Origin: CAIKOD01 sp035543455
GTDB taxonomy: Archaea > Halobacteriota > Methanomicrobia > Methanomicrobiales > Methanospirillaceae
Reading direction: 5' to 3'
Length of the DNA: 54,164 nt
NCBI GenBank assembly: GCA_035543455.1
Contig: DATKKE010000063.1
Location: 1-54,164 of the forward strand
Below the pieces are notes generated by a model. The model worked only from the letters and a program-made list of their open reading frames with translations, ran no database searches and was not told the origin of the DNA. Numbering within the stretch: the stretch's first letter is position 1; every line of letters begins with the position of its first letter. Shown here piece after piece: positions 33,891 to 43,394 of the stretch. A program made the position numbers and the translations under genes.

Positions 33891-34910
33891 ACCAGGTCCG
33901 ACAGACCTGTTTATTCTCTTTTTCTTTATTTTGTAATAGCTTAACGGGTGATTTATCCTCTCGCAAAGTGAATCCTTCCGGATGCACACTCCTGTTGTTC
34001 TCATCGCAGCGCAGGATGGTGCCGTGTACTCCGTGCCGCCACGTCCTGAAATATGCTCGACCTGGTACATCGTGCGGTTGATATCAAAGTCCGGGGCCCG
34101 GCAGAAGAGATTGATGATCTCGGTCGGGTTCATGCCGATATTATGGAGGAATGCGGTAAGGGCAAACCTTCCAGGATGGGATATATTGGTACCTGCTGAC
34201 AGTGCGACGATGAGGGCATTCATGCACGGCGGGAAAGAACCTTCGTCGACGGTTCCGAATTGTTCAAGGAGGTAAGACTGCTCTGCGGCGCTGATCATGG
34301 AAATCTGGGAGGAAACGAGCTCGCATACCACAGAAGGGACCGGGACAGGGAGATTCCGGTGGATGCTGACCCTGATACGCTCCCTCAGAAGTTCATCGAT
34401 CTCGTGTTGCCTGACCTGTACAAGACCTCCCCAGACGTCCCGGTTAACGAGACGCCAGCGGTCTTCGCGCATTCCTGATACCAGTTCGATGTAGGGAATG
34501 AGAGGTATCGCTCTTGTCCCAAAGTCCAGACCGAGACTTTTAGCAATATATGTTTTCTTCTCTTCATCTTCGTCGGCCAGGTATTCATAGGCCCGCTGGG
34601 ATTCATACCTGGTGAGCCTGTCGATTATCATCCGGTCTTTCATGCAGGACACGATGATCCGTGCAATCGCATAGCCCGCCACGGCAATCCTGACCCCGTT
34701 ACTGTCGGTAGATCCGGGAACAATCGGAACCGCTTCGGCTTTACTCCTGATCGCCGACATGATCCGGGCTGTCGCGTTTTCGAGCGCCGCCTTCCCGAGA
34801 GGTGAGTCCAGGAACCTGTCCGGAGAACCGGCATAACTTCCCACAAAACTCTGGGATTCTTTTAAAAAAGGATATTTTATAAAGTCTTTCTCATCGATCG
34901 CAACCCGCAT
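33750..34910 (-). CDS. priL: DNA primase large subunit PriL
   Basis: 386 codons. The N-terminal helical domain (about 1-210) is followed by the Fe-S domain with four cysteines C229, C300, C309 and C316 and the closing HPLSYYK (321-327). With PriS it makes RNA/DNA primers at the replication fork. Family members normally end shortly after this HPLxYY motif; here the frame continues about 55 more residues (to 386) as a charged, low-complexity tail that overlaps the 58-residue plus-strand ORF from about residue 340. The tail may be translated, or the annotated end may be wrong. The ATG overlaps the PCNA stop (TGATG). Confidence 0.9.
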   Translation of the reverse strand: MRVAIDEKDFIKYPFLKESQSFVGSYAGSPDRFLDSPLGKAALENATARIMSAIRSKAEAVPIVPGSTDSNGVRIAVAGYAIARIIVSCMKDRMIIDRLTRYESQRAYEYLADEDEEKKTYIAKSLGLDFGTRAIPLIPYIELVSGMREDRWRLVNRDVWGGLVQVRQHEIDELLRERIRVSIHRNLPVPVPSVVCELVSSQISMISAAEQSYLLEQFGTVDEGSFPPCMNALIVALSAGTNISHPGRFALTAFLHNIGMNPTEIINLFCRAPDFDINRTMYQVEHISGRGGTEYTAPSCAAMRTTGVCIRKDSLCERINHPLSYYKIKKKRINRSVGPGSGDVPVDCHPGPAHENDKEGDGNNIRDSGGKYDREADKEKNKQDEA

Positions 34911-35653
34911 CAGTCGGCCTCGATCCGGGGTGCTAGGAGATATTCCACGCGACCGTTCCCGCCCGCGATGGCAAAAGAGAACCGCACAGGATGATCGGTA
35001 CCAAGGTTAATTTCCACTTCTTCAGCCCTGCTCATGACTTTTCCCATATCCTTCAAGTAGTCAAGGGAAAAGAGGGATTTTGCTTCCACTCCGTTAATGA
35101 ACGTTATTTCATCTTTTGAAAATTCGCGCCTGATGTGATCGGTATCACCTTCGGCAGACATGTAAAAAATCTGCTTTGCCGGGTCTATGCCGAGAGCTAT
35201 CTTGTCTGAAACCACCGCTGCCGCTTTTATTGCGGAGTTCAATTCGGCTCCCGCTATCGCTACCTTTCCCGGAAGTTCGATCGTCGGGGGACTCGGGTCT
35301 TTTCTGATGGTATTCTCATCAAGAAGTGTGATTGAATACCGGTAACCCTGGAAACTCACCTGCATCCGGTGGATATCATCGGTCAGTTCGAGAGTGATCA
35401 TGTCATTTCTGGCCATCATGCCAAAGATATTTTTCATTTTTGCAATATCGATCCCAAGGGCGCTCCGGGTCGCGGCATAGGACTGGAAGGCCTCTTTTTT
35501 CAGAAACAGCGAAATCATGGCGACATTTGCCGTATCGACCACGCGAGTGCTGATCCCATTTTCATCGGTATTAAGCCTGCACTCCGTTACAAGCGCAGAA
35601 ATGGCATCAATGGATTCTTTGAGGATATCTGCATCAATTGTTGCTTTTAACAT
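34910..35653 (-). CDS. pcn: DNA polymerase sliding clamp PCNA
   Basis: 247 residues from ATG 35653 (a GTG one codon earlier is possible), preceded by GGGGTG. Family segments present are MLKATIDADILKESIDAISALV, the central DIAKMKNIFGMMARNDMITLEL, DPSPPTIELPGKVAI in the interdomain connector and the C-terminal FAIAGGNGRVEYLLAPRIE. The trimeric ring tethers polymerases and other factors to DNA. It is cotranscribed with priL. Confidence 0.97.
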   Translation of the reverse strand: MLKATIDADILKESIDAISALVTECRLNTDENGISTRVVDTANVAMISLFLKKEAFQSYAATRSALGIDIAKMKNIFGMMARNDMITLELTDDIHRMQVSFQGYRYSITLLDENTIRKDPSPPTIELPGKVAIAGAELNSAIKAAAVVSDKIALGIDPAKQIFYMSAEGDTDHIRREFSKDEITFINGVEAKSLFSLDYLKDMGKVMSRAEEVEINLGTDHPVRFSFAIAGGNGRVEYLLAPRIEAD

Positions 35654-36017
35654 CACGCACCCCGGATATTATCTGATAGTACCTATCGCTCATATTTTTA
35701 ATAAGGTATCCCTTAAACCGGTCGCTTTTTTTCTGGGTTAGATCGGGTAACTACACCATTGCGACCTGGTTTGTCAGATATTTTTCCCTGATACATACAG
35801 AGATTCGAATTAATATTTTGCAATAAAATACTTAAATTAAACGAAATATAATGCGAGTCATACGGTGAATAAATCAAAAACCAGGGGGTTTCATGCCGTA
35901 TGATGTATTTTTCCTGTTTTTCCATTGCCAGCCGGTTGAACGCGGTGAAACAATCGCCCGAGGTTCCCAAAGGAGGATGGATCATGGTTAATTAAAAAAA
36001 TACTTTTTTACCTGTTT
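35654..36017. other. AT-rich gap upstream of pcn
   Basis: A minus strand TATA-like TTATTAAAAATATGAG (about 35685-35700) is a plausible pcn promoter. A 90-codon minus frame (35713-35985) is open but ends over this promoter, has no ribosome binding site and resembles nothing known, so I do not call it. Confidence 0.4.
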
Positions 36018-36419
36018 TTACAGTATAGTCCCGAGCATCGATAATCCCATCATGATGAGGAATCCCGCGATAATATTTAATAAATCTCTGAATTTTTTGT
36101 CATTCATGAAATATGGACTTAAAAGACAATAAATACCGAACAGCGTTCCCACGATATAAATAATTGCAACTGGTTCAAAAACAGATTTTCCATCCGGGGT
36201 AAGGAATTGGATACCTGGATAACCTCGCGACAGGAGGTTTATCGTTACGGATGCCAGGAATCCCAATAGTAATCCCGCACTTAGAAATATCAGGTTTTCA
36301 TCAGAAACCTTACGTATTGTACCAGCGACACCAGACATTCCGACAATAGTAATACTCGATTTGGATGGAAATACATTATCATTCACATAATAGCCTGGTA
36401 TCGGGAATGTTTTTTCCAT
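36018..36419 (-). CDS. Membrane protein of unknown function
   Basis: 133 residues with an extended N-terminal segment (about 1-40, including GYYVNDNVFPSKSSITIVGMSGVAGTIRK), then three transmembrane helices (about 43-62, 82-100, 111-132). No known domain is evident. The N-terminal part contains a short beta-like stretch and might face the outside. It is monocistronic; its upstream gap is shared with the divergent kdp locus, but nothing ties it to potassium transport. Confidence 0.7.
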   Translation of the reverse strand: MEKTFPIPGYYVNDNVFPSKSSITIVGMSGVAGTIRKVSDENLIFLSAGLLLGFLASVTINLLSRGYPGIQFLTPDGKSVFEPVAIIYIVGTLFGIYCLLSPYFMNDKKFRDLLNIIAGFLIMMGLSMLGTIL

Positions 36420-36841
36420 AACCGTCAGGCTTTCTGATTACATTTACAGGAATTCGGATTGCAGGTTATGTGCATCTCTTCACGACGGGATCATCCAGGT
36501 ATCCTTTTCCCTGACGAGTCGGGAACATAATGCAAACCTGATTTCTCTTTGGCGGTTTTTAACCATAGTGATAGCATTTTCATTACTATCTATCATGGTT
36601 CCAGGGTGGAAAGACCCTTCCTCAATACAAGAGATTTTGAAAATTCATACATGTAGAAAACGCGGCTGCTTACTCTGATTATTTTTCAAAGGATTTTATA
36701 TAAATATTTTCCAGATTAAGTCCTGATTTTTTATCCTTCAGCCTATATCTCAACGATTTGTTAAGAGAACTTTACACCGGACCGACGAGCATTTATACAA
36801 TCACTCTTCAATGCGTACTTCGACGGATAAAACCGGGGTAA
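36420..36841. promoter_or_regulatory. Upstream region of the kdp locus
   Basis: 422 bases with no gene. It holds two TATA candidates for kdp: TTTTATATAAATA (36694-36706) and ATTTATAC (36791-36798), the latter about 44 bases before the start codon and the better placed. Further upstream is an imperfect 40-base dyad AACCATAGTGATAG...CTATCTATCATGGTT (36561-36600) that could be an operator, or an RNA hairpin. Its size and AT content are greater than at other promoters in this window. Confidence 0.45.
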
Positions 36842-39271
36842 ATGTGGATGATCTTTGGAACGTTTCTGGAATCGGTTACAAGGCAATTAAAACCAGCTCT
36901 TATTATTTTCCTCTTATTAACCCTGATTACAGGTATAGTCTATCCGCTGGCTATCACTGCTGTCGCCCAGGTGGCATTTCCGCACCAGGCGAACGGGAAT
37001 CTCATAGAACATGGGGGGAAGATCGTCGGATCGGAACTGATCGGGCAACCGTTTTCGTCACCTTCATATTTCTGGGGCCGTCCATCGGCGACCTCTCCCA
37101 CACCATATAATCCCAAACCTTCAACCGGGTCAAATTTCGGCCCTACGAACCCTGCACTTTTCAGTGAGGTACAATCCCGTATCGATGCCCTTCATGCGGC
37201 AGATCCGGGCAACACTCAACCAATCCCGGTAGACCTGGCGACTTCTTCGGGGAGTGGTCTCGACCCGCACATCAGTCCTGCAGCCGCGTATTACCAGGCC
37301 GGAAGAATTGCCCGCGAACGAAATCTCACAACAGCCGACGTTAATGCTCTTATTGCACAACAGACAGAAGGTCCGCAGTTCGGAATTTTCGGGGAGCCCC
37401 GTGTGAATGTCCTTGAACTTAATCTCGCACTGGACGACCTGAGTGCCGGGAGGATCACCGTCCCCACGGGAGGAGTTCGCGGAAACGAACCCGCAGTCAC
37501 GATCCTCGGAATAAAAGCAACAGACTGGATCTGGCTGATATTGTTCGGCATCGTACTCGCATTGCTCATTGTCCCTGTCGGACGGTTCATGGCACGGGTC
37601 TATAGGGGTGAGCCTACCTTTCTGTCACCGATCATTATACCCCTGGAGAACTGGATCTTCCGCGTTTCCGGAATCCGTAAAGACGAGGAGATGGACTGGA
37701 AGGCCTTTGTCGTTGCCTTACTTATTTTCCACCTGATTGGTATCGTGGCGGTATTCTTATTTGAGAGTCTCCAGCAATACCTGCCATTGAATCCCTCGGG
37801 CTTTGGTCCTGTGCCATGGGACCTGGCCTTCAACACTGCCGTAAGCTTTGCCACAAACACGAACTGGCAGGCCTATGCCGGTGAGACCACCATGAGTTAC
37901 CTGACGCAGATGATGGCTCTGGCAGTCCAGAATTTCCTTTCAGCCTCTGCAGGGATAGCAATTGTTATCGCCTTTATATACGCGTTCACGAGGAAATCGA
38001 CAGATAAACTGGGTAATTACTGGGTCCTGATCGTTCGCGGAGTCATAATCCTGTTACCGATTGCGTTTATCGTATCGCTGATACTGGTTTCACAGGGGGC
38101 TGTCCAGACATTTAACGGACCTGTTACCGTCCCGCTCCTCGATCCGGTGAGGGATAGTAATGGCACTGTTATCGCAACAACACAACAAATCCCACTCGGG
38201 CCGGCGGCTTCACAGATATCGATAAAACATTTGGGAACGAATGGCGGGGGATTCTTCAATGCCAATTCCGCACACCCGTTCGAAAACCCGACCGCATTTT
38301 CGAACTTTGTCGACATGATGGCAATTCTTCTGATATCGGTCAGTCTCTGTTATACGTTCGGGTCGATGATCGGTTCAAAACGAAAAGGAATTGCCCTCCT
38401 TATTGCAATGACACTCATATTTGTCCCGCTTGTCTCCATCGCCGTCTGGTCAGAGGTCTCTGGCAACCCCGGATTCACACCCCTCGGGATCGACCAGTCG
38501 CCGGGCACGCTTCAACCGGGCGGAAATATGGAAGGGAAAGAGTTGCGGTTCGGGATAGTCGCATCGTCGTTTTTCTCGATTGTGACGACCTCTACCTCAT
38601 GCGGCGCCGTTGACGCCATGCACGATTCTTTTATGCCGCTTGGCGGTATGGCCCAGATGCTCGCAATGCAGCTCGGTGAAATAGTCTACGGCGGTGTTGG
38701 TTCCGGTCTGTACGGGATCATTGTCTTTGCGATTATTGCGATGTTTATCGCGGGCCTGATGGTGGGCCGTACCCCGGAATATCTCGGAAAGAAGATCGAA
38801 CCCAACGAGATGAAACTCTCGACAATCATCATCCTGATCCCGATTTTTGTTATCCTTATTTTTACTGCAATTGCAGTGCTCATCGTACCGGGAACGTCGG
38901 CCGTCCTCAATCCGGGGCCCCATGGATTTTCCGAAATTCTTTACGCGTTCACATCTGCTGCCCAGAATAACGGCAGTGCGTTTGCAGGGCTGTCGGCAAA
39001 CAGCCTGTTTTATAATATAAGCACGGCAATTGCGATGCTGCTTGGCAGGTTCGCCGTCAAGATAGCAACACTTGCACTTGCGGGTGCCCTGGTAATCAAG
39101 AAGATAGTCCCGGTCAGCGAAGGGACTGTCCGTGACCACCGGCCACTCTTCATTATATGGCTCGTATTTGTCATCCTGATTGTCGGTGTCCTGAGTTTCC
39201 TGCCAGCCCTCGCCCTCGGACCAATCGCAGAACACCTGATTATTGCTACCGGAGGTGCGATCCATGGCTGA
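36842..39271 (+). CDS. KdpC-KdpA fusion, K+-transporting ATPase subunits
   Basis: One uninterrupted 809-residue frame encodes two subunits of the Kdp potassium pump. Residues about 1-200 are KdpC: an N-terminal membrane helix (18-38), SYFWGRPSATSPTPYN, GSNFGPTNPAL, SGSGLDPHISPAAA and the terminal RVNVLELNLALDDL. A linker of about 25 residues leads to KdpA (about 225-809), with the K+ selectivity segments TNTNWQAYAGE (338-348), LGTNGGGFFNANSAHPFENP (464-483), TTSTSCGAVDAMHDS (582-596) and SAAQNNGSAFAGL (705-717). Both parts look intact. The usual gene order is separate kdpA-kdpB-kdpC. No separate kdpC lies nearby, so the fusion supplies both. The start could also be ATG 36848. Confidence 0.93.
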   Translation: MWMIFGTFLESVTRQLKPALIIFLLLTLITGIVYPLAITAVAQVAFPHQANGNLIEHGGKIVGSELIGQPFSSPSYFWGRPSATSPTPYNPKPSTGSNFGPTNPALFSEVQSRIDALHAADPGNTQPIPVDLATSSGSGLDPHISPAAAYYQAGRIARERNLTTADVNALIAQQTEGPQFGIFGEPRVNVLELNLALDDLSAGRITVPTGGVRGNEPAVTILGIKATDWIWLILFGIVLALLIVPVGRFMARVYRGEPTFLSPIIIPLENWIFRVSGIRKDEEMDWKAFVVALLIFHLIGIVAVFLFESLQQYLPLNPSGFGPVPWDLAFNTAVSFATNTNWQAYAGETTMSYLTQMMALAVQNFLSASAGIAIVIAFIYAFTRKSTDKLGNYWVLIVRGVIILLPIAFIVSLILVSQGAVQTFNGPVTVPLLDPVRDSNGTVIATTQQIPLGPAASQISIKHLGTNGGGFFNANSAHPFENPTAFSNFVDMMAILLISVSLCYTFGSMIGSKRKGIALLIAMTLIFVPLVSIAVWSEVSGNPGFTPLGIDQSPGTLQPGGNMEGKELRFGIVASSFFSIVTTSTSCGAVDAMHDSFMPLGGMAQMLAMQLGEIVYGGVGSGLYGIIVFAIIAMFIAGLMVGRTPEYLGKKIEPNEMKLSTIIILIPIFVILIFTAIAVLIVPGTSAVLNPGPHGFSEILYAFTSAAQNNGSAFAGLSANSLFYNISTAIAMLLGRFAVKIATLALAGALVIKKIVPVSEGTVRDHRPLFIIWLVFVILIVGVLSFLPALALGPIAEHLIIATGGAIHG

Positions 39272-41348
39272 ATCTGCCATTAACCAATCCGCTTTATACA
39301 AGCGTGCAATCATCGATTCGGTCTTGAAGCTCGACCCCCGGACATTATATCACAATTTCGTTATGTTTGTCGTTGAGATTGGGGCCGTTATCACGACCCT
39401 GCTCTGGGTCCAGGCACTGACCGGTCATGGCGAGGCATCTTCCGGATATATTGGCGCCATCAGTGCATGGCTCTGGTTTACCGTTCTTTTTGCCAATTTT
39501 GCCGAAGCTCTTGCCGAGGGAAGGGGTAAGGCCCAGGCAGAGTCGCTCCGTAAAATGCGGAAGGAGACCGATGCCAAGAAACTCAACAACGGATATTTCA
39601 TCGTGAAGGGGAAAGAACCGGGCGAGGGGGAATATAAAGTCGTTCCTTCGTCGACGCTGCTGAAATCGGATTTGTTTTATGTAAAGGCAGGCGACACGAT
39701 ACCGGTAGATGGCGACGTCATGGAAGGGATCGCCTCGATCAACGAAAGCGCCATAACCGGCGAGAGTGCACCGGTTATCCGTGAATCAGGTGGAGACCGG
39801 AGTGCGGTAACCGGGGGTACGGTCATTCTTTCGGACTGGCTTATCATTCGTTCGAGCGCAAACCCGGGTGAAGGGTTCCTTGACCACATGATCGATCTTA
39901 TTGAGGGAGCGAAACGCCAGAGGACCCCTAATGAGGTTGCGCTGAATATTCTCCTCATTGGGCTGACCCTGGTGTTTATCGTGGTATGTAGCACACTCTG
40001 GGCATTTTCCTATTATTCGGTACAGGCCGCCGGAATAGGCACGGTAGTAACTATTACTACGTTGATTGCCCTGCTTGTATGTCTCGCTCCCACCACAATC
40101 GGCGGGTTACTCAGTGCAATCGGCATTTCCGGGATGGACCGGTTGATCAGGAGGAATGTCATCACCACTTCAGGCCGTGCCATCGAAGCGGCCGGGGACG
40201 TGGATGTGTTGCTCCTGGATAAAACCGGGACGATTACCCTCGGAAACCGGCAGGCAGTCGAATTAATCCCGGTAGACGGTACCGATATCCAGGAGCTTGC
40301 GGAAAATGCCCAGCTTGCATCGCTTGCCGATGAGACCCCGGAAGGGAGGAGTATCGTCATCCTGGTTAAGGAAAAGTACGGCCTCCGGGGCAGGACCGTC
40401 GGTGCACATGAATCCGAACCAGGGATGGAGTTTATTCCCTTCACCGGACAGACCCGGATGAGCGGGGTTAACTTCGGTACTGTTCAGATCAGAAAAGGAG
40501 CAGCGGATACGGTATTTTCCCATATCAAAGCGTCCGGTAACCAGATATCAGATGAAATGAATGAAAAAGTGGACGCTATCGCACGTGCAGGGGGCACTCC
40601 GCTGGTAGTAACAAAGAACGGAAAAGCCCTCGGTGTCGTTCACCTGAAAGATATTGTAAAGGGCGGAATAAAAGAGCGTTTTGCACAGCTCAGGAAAATG
40701 GGTATCAAGACTGTCATGATAACCGGAGACAACCGCCTTACCGCTGCAACCATTGCGGCCGAAGCCGGGGTTGACGATTTTCTTGCAGAGGCGACGCCGG
40801 AAAGCAAATTAAACATGATCAGGGAATACCAGACCGGCGGCCGCCTGGTAGCAATGACGGGTGACGGGACGAACGATGCACCTGCCCTGGCCCAGGCGGA
40901 TGTAGCCGTAGCGATGAACACGGGGACCCAGTCGGCAAGGGAGGCTGCAAACATGATCGATCTGGACAGCAACCCGACAAAGTTAATTGAGATCGTGGAG
41001 ATCGGAAAGCAGCTTCTCATGACACGTGGTGCGTTAACCACATTCTCCATTGCCAACGATATAGCGAAGTATTTCGCCATTATCCCTGCAGCGTTCATCG
41101 CAACATACCCGGCACTCGGAGCCCTCAATATTATGGGGCTGCATGATGCAATTCTCGCCGCGGTAATTTTTAACGCGCTGATTATCGTGCTCCTCATTCC
41201 ACTCGCGCTCCACGGAGTGAAATACAAGCCAATGAATGCAGAAGAGTCTCTCCGCAATAATATCCTGCTCTATGGGGTCGGAGGGATTATCGCCCCGTTC
41301 ATTGGAATAAAAATCATTGATATCATCCTCGTGATGATGGGAGTTTGA
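39264..41348 (+). CDS. kdpB: K+-transporting P-type ATPase subunit KdpB
   Basis: 694 residues from ATG 39264, which overlaps the kdpC-kdpA stop by 8 bases and is preceded by GGAGGTG at 7 bases. P-type ATPase motifs: TGES in SAITGESAPVI, the phosphorylated aspartate in DKTGTITLGNR, TGDNRLTAATIA and GDGTNDAPALAQADVAVAMN. It energises high-affinity K+ import through KdpA. Length and membrane layout are usual. Confidence 0.97.
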   Translation: MAESAINQSALYKRAIIDSVLKLDPRTLYHNFVMFVVEIGAVITTLLWVQALTGHGEASSGYIGAISAWLWFTVLFANFAEALAEGRGKAQAESLRKMRKETDAKKLNNGYFIVKGKEPGEGEYKVVPSSTLLKSDLFYVKAGDTIPVDGDVMEGIASINESAITGESAPVIRESGGDRSAVTGGTVILSDWLIIRSSANPGEGFLDHMIDLIEGAKRQRTPNEVALNILLIGLTLVFIVVCSTLWAFSYYSVQAAGIGTVVTITTLIALLVCLAPTTIGGLLSAIGISGMDRLIRRNVITTSGRAIEAAGDVDVLLLDKTGTITLGNRQAVELIPVDGTDIQELAENAQLASLADETPEGRSIVILVKEKYGLRGRTVGAHESEPGMEFIPFTGQTRMSGVNFGTVQIRKGAADTVFSHIKASGNQISDEMNEKVDAIARAGGTPLVVTKNGKALGVVHLKDIVKGGIKERFAQLRKMGIKTVMITGDNRLTAATIAAEAGVDDFLAEATPESKLNMIREYQTGGRLVAMTGDGTNDAPALAQADVAVAMNTGTQSAREAANMIDLDSNPTKLIEIVEIGKQLLMTRGALTTFSIANDIAKYFAIIPAAFIATYPALGALNIMGLHDAILAAVIFNALIIVLLIPLALHGVKYKPMNAEESLRNNILLYGVGGIIAPFIGIKIIDIILVMMGV

Positions 41349-41357
41349 CCAGTCCCC

Positions 41358-43394
41358 ATGACTCTCCGGGATGGCAAAAGACCGGACCCCGACCTGCTCC
41401 TCGAACGAGTACTTGGAGAAGAACGCAGGAAAAAACGGGGTAAACTTAAAATTTTTCTCGGATACATCGCCGGTGTCGGTAAGACGTATGAAATGCTTAC
41501 CGATGCGCACCACAGGAAGAATGAAGGAATCGATGTAAAAATCGGTTACATCGAAACACATGGCAGAAAAGAGACGGATGAACTGATCCAGGGCCTTCCG
41601 GTAATACCAAGAAAAGCGATCGAGTACCACGGAATCACTCTTGAGGAGATGGACCTCGACGCAGTCCTCGCAATACGCCCGGGCCTTGTCCTTATCGACG
41701 AACTCGCCCATACAAATGCCCCGGGCTCCCGTCACCTGAAACGGTACCAGGATGTTGAGGAGATCCTCGATGCTGGAATTGATGTCTATACCACGCTCAA
41801 CATCCAGCACCTGGAGAGCCTCAATGATGTTATTGCCCAGATTACCGGGGTTATTGTCAGGGAAACCATCCCGGACGGGGTGATTGACGAGGCCGACGAA
41901 ATTGAACTTGTGGATCTTCCCCCGCCGGAATTGCTTCAGCGGCTGAAGGAGGGAAAAATCTACGTTCCTGATATGGCGGCGAGGGCGATTGAGGAGTTTT
42001 TCAACGAAGGAAATCTCTATGCACTCAGGGAAATTTCTCTGCGCCGGGCTGCGGAACGGGTTGACGATCAGATGTTATCCTACATGCAGATCCGATCGAT
42101 TCCCGGACCCTGGCCAGCAGGAGACCGTCTTCTTGTTTGCATCGGGCCGAGCCCCATATCCGAACGTCTGGTCAGGACTGCACGGAGGCAGGCCGACCGG
42201 ATGAATGCCCGCTGGGACGCCGTATATGTGGAAACTCCTTCACACCGCAGGCTCTCGAAATCTTCAAAAGAGCAGATTTACCGGACTCTCGGACTGGCGA
42301 AAAAAATGGGGGCCGAAACCGCGACAGTGTTCGGCATCAATGTGGCTGACACCCTGATCAGCTACGCCAGGAAACATAATATTACGCGAATTATCATCGG
42401 TAAAACACTCAGGCCGTGGTGGATCGAGGTGCTTTTCGGGTCGGTTGTTGACCAGCTGATCGACAGAAGCGGACCGATTGACATCTACGTGATCAGCAGT
42501 GAGGAAGGAAAACAGGTAAAGCATACCGAGATGCAGCCATTACTGCCGGTAGCGCCCCCAAAAGGCTATCTCAACAGTATCCTCCTTCTTATCGGGGTTT
42601 CGGCATTAATCTGGCTGATCAGGCCCTATATATCCCCCACCAATCTCATCATGTTTTATCTCCTTGCCGTGGTGATATCGGCTTTCCTCTGGGGGCTCCG
42701 CCCCGCTATCATGACGGCGATAGTTGGTGTCCTGACATTTGATTTATTCTTTGTTTCACCGCAATACAGTTTCAGGATCACCGATACGGAATATGTTATA
42801 TCGTTCCTGGGCCTGATTATGGTCGCCAGCGTTATCAGTATCCTGGTCGCACGTGCCCGTGAAACAGCAGAGGCAGCTCAGATCCGGGAAAAGGAAACGG
42901 CAACGCTTTATGACCTCTCGCAGGACCTTGCCACGGCAGTTGACCTCAATTCAATTGTCTGGGCTGTTACGAGGAATATCAGAGAAATTTTCGGCTGGGA
43001 ATCAGCATTCATCCTCCCTGAAGGGGAACACCTGGTGGTCAATACCGGAAGTTCTGACCTGGTACTCGATGAGAATGACATGGCGGTGGCAACGTGGTCC
43101 TACAACCATGGTCTGGAGGCAGGGTACAATACCGATACACTCCATGCCTCCCGTCTGCGGTACATACCGCTCAGGACCAGCCGGGGAGTTCTCGGGGTGA
43201 TCGGGGTCAGGCCGGAAGAAACTGTGGGTACGATGGCTCCCGACCAGGCACGGATACTCACGGCATTCGCCTCCCAGGCAGCACTGGCGATAGAGCGGGT
43301 TAACCTGACTAAAACTGCCCAGAAAGAAGCGGAGGATAAAATCAAAGCCATTGAAACCGGTCAGGAACCCGGACCCGAACCGAAAACCCCCTGA
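41358..43394 (+). CDS. KdpD-like sensor lacking the histidine-kinase core
   Basis: 678 residues. KdpD N-terminal domain (about 28-240) with Walker A GYIAGVGKT (35-43) and LVLIDELAHTNAPGSRH (110-126). A universal-stress-protein domain (about 255-385) follows, then four membrane helices of the DUF4118 type (about 405-500) and a GAF domain (about 515-650). The protein then ends in a charged, proline-rich tail (EPGPEPKTP). The HisKA phospho-acceptor helix and HATPase domain of full KdpD (about 890 residues) are absent. No response regulator KdpE lies in the window. It may act directly on the pump or pair with another kinase. It begins 9 bases after kdpB. Confidence 0.93.
   Translation: MTLRDGKRPDPDLLLERVLGEERRKKRGKLKIFLGYIAGVGKTYEMLTDAHHRKNEGIDVKIGYIETHGRKETDELIQGLPVIPRKAIEYHGITLEEMDLDAVLAIRPGLVLIDELAHTNAPGSRHLKRYQDVEEILDAGIDVYTTLNIQHLESLNDVIAQITGVIVRETIPDGVIDEADEIELVDLPPPELLQRLKEGKIYVPDMAARAIEEFFNEGNLYALREISLRRAAERVDDQMLSYMQIRSIPGPWPAGDRLLVCIGPSPISERLVRTARRQADRMNARWDAVYVETPSHRRLSKSSKEQIYRTLGLAKKMGAETATVFGINVADTLISYARKHNITRIIIGKTLRPWWIEVLFGSVVDQLIDRSGPIDIYVISSEEGKQVKHTEMQPLLPVAPPKGYLNSILLLIGVSALIWLIRPYISPTNLIMFYLLAVVISAFLWGLRPAIMTAIVGVLTFDLFFVSPQYSFRITDTEYVISFLGLIMVASVISILVARARETAEAAQIREKETATLYDLSQDLATAVDLNSIVWAVTRNIREIFGWESAFILPEGEHLVVNTGSSDLVLDENDMAVATWSYNHGLEAGYNTDTLHASRLRYIPLRTSRGVLGVIGVRPEETVGTMAPDQARILTAFASQAALAIERVNLTKTAQKEAEDKIKAIETGQEPGPEPKTP

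Noticed and set aside
35713..35985. 90-codon minus-strand ORF upstream of pcn
   Set aside because: It covers the likely pcn promoter, has no ribosome binding site and unlikely composition.
42680..42720. String in kdpD resembling the left arm of the dispersed repeat (GGGGGCTCCGCCCCGCTAT)
   Set aside because: It encodes the conserved FLWGLRPAI of the DUF4118 region, and the right arm is missing; coincidence is the simpler explanation.
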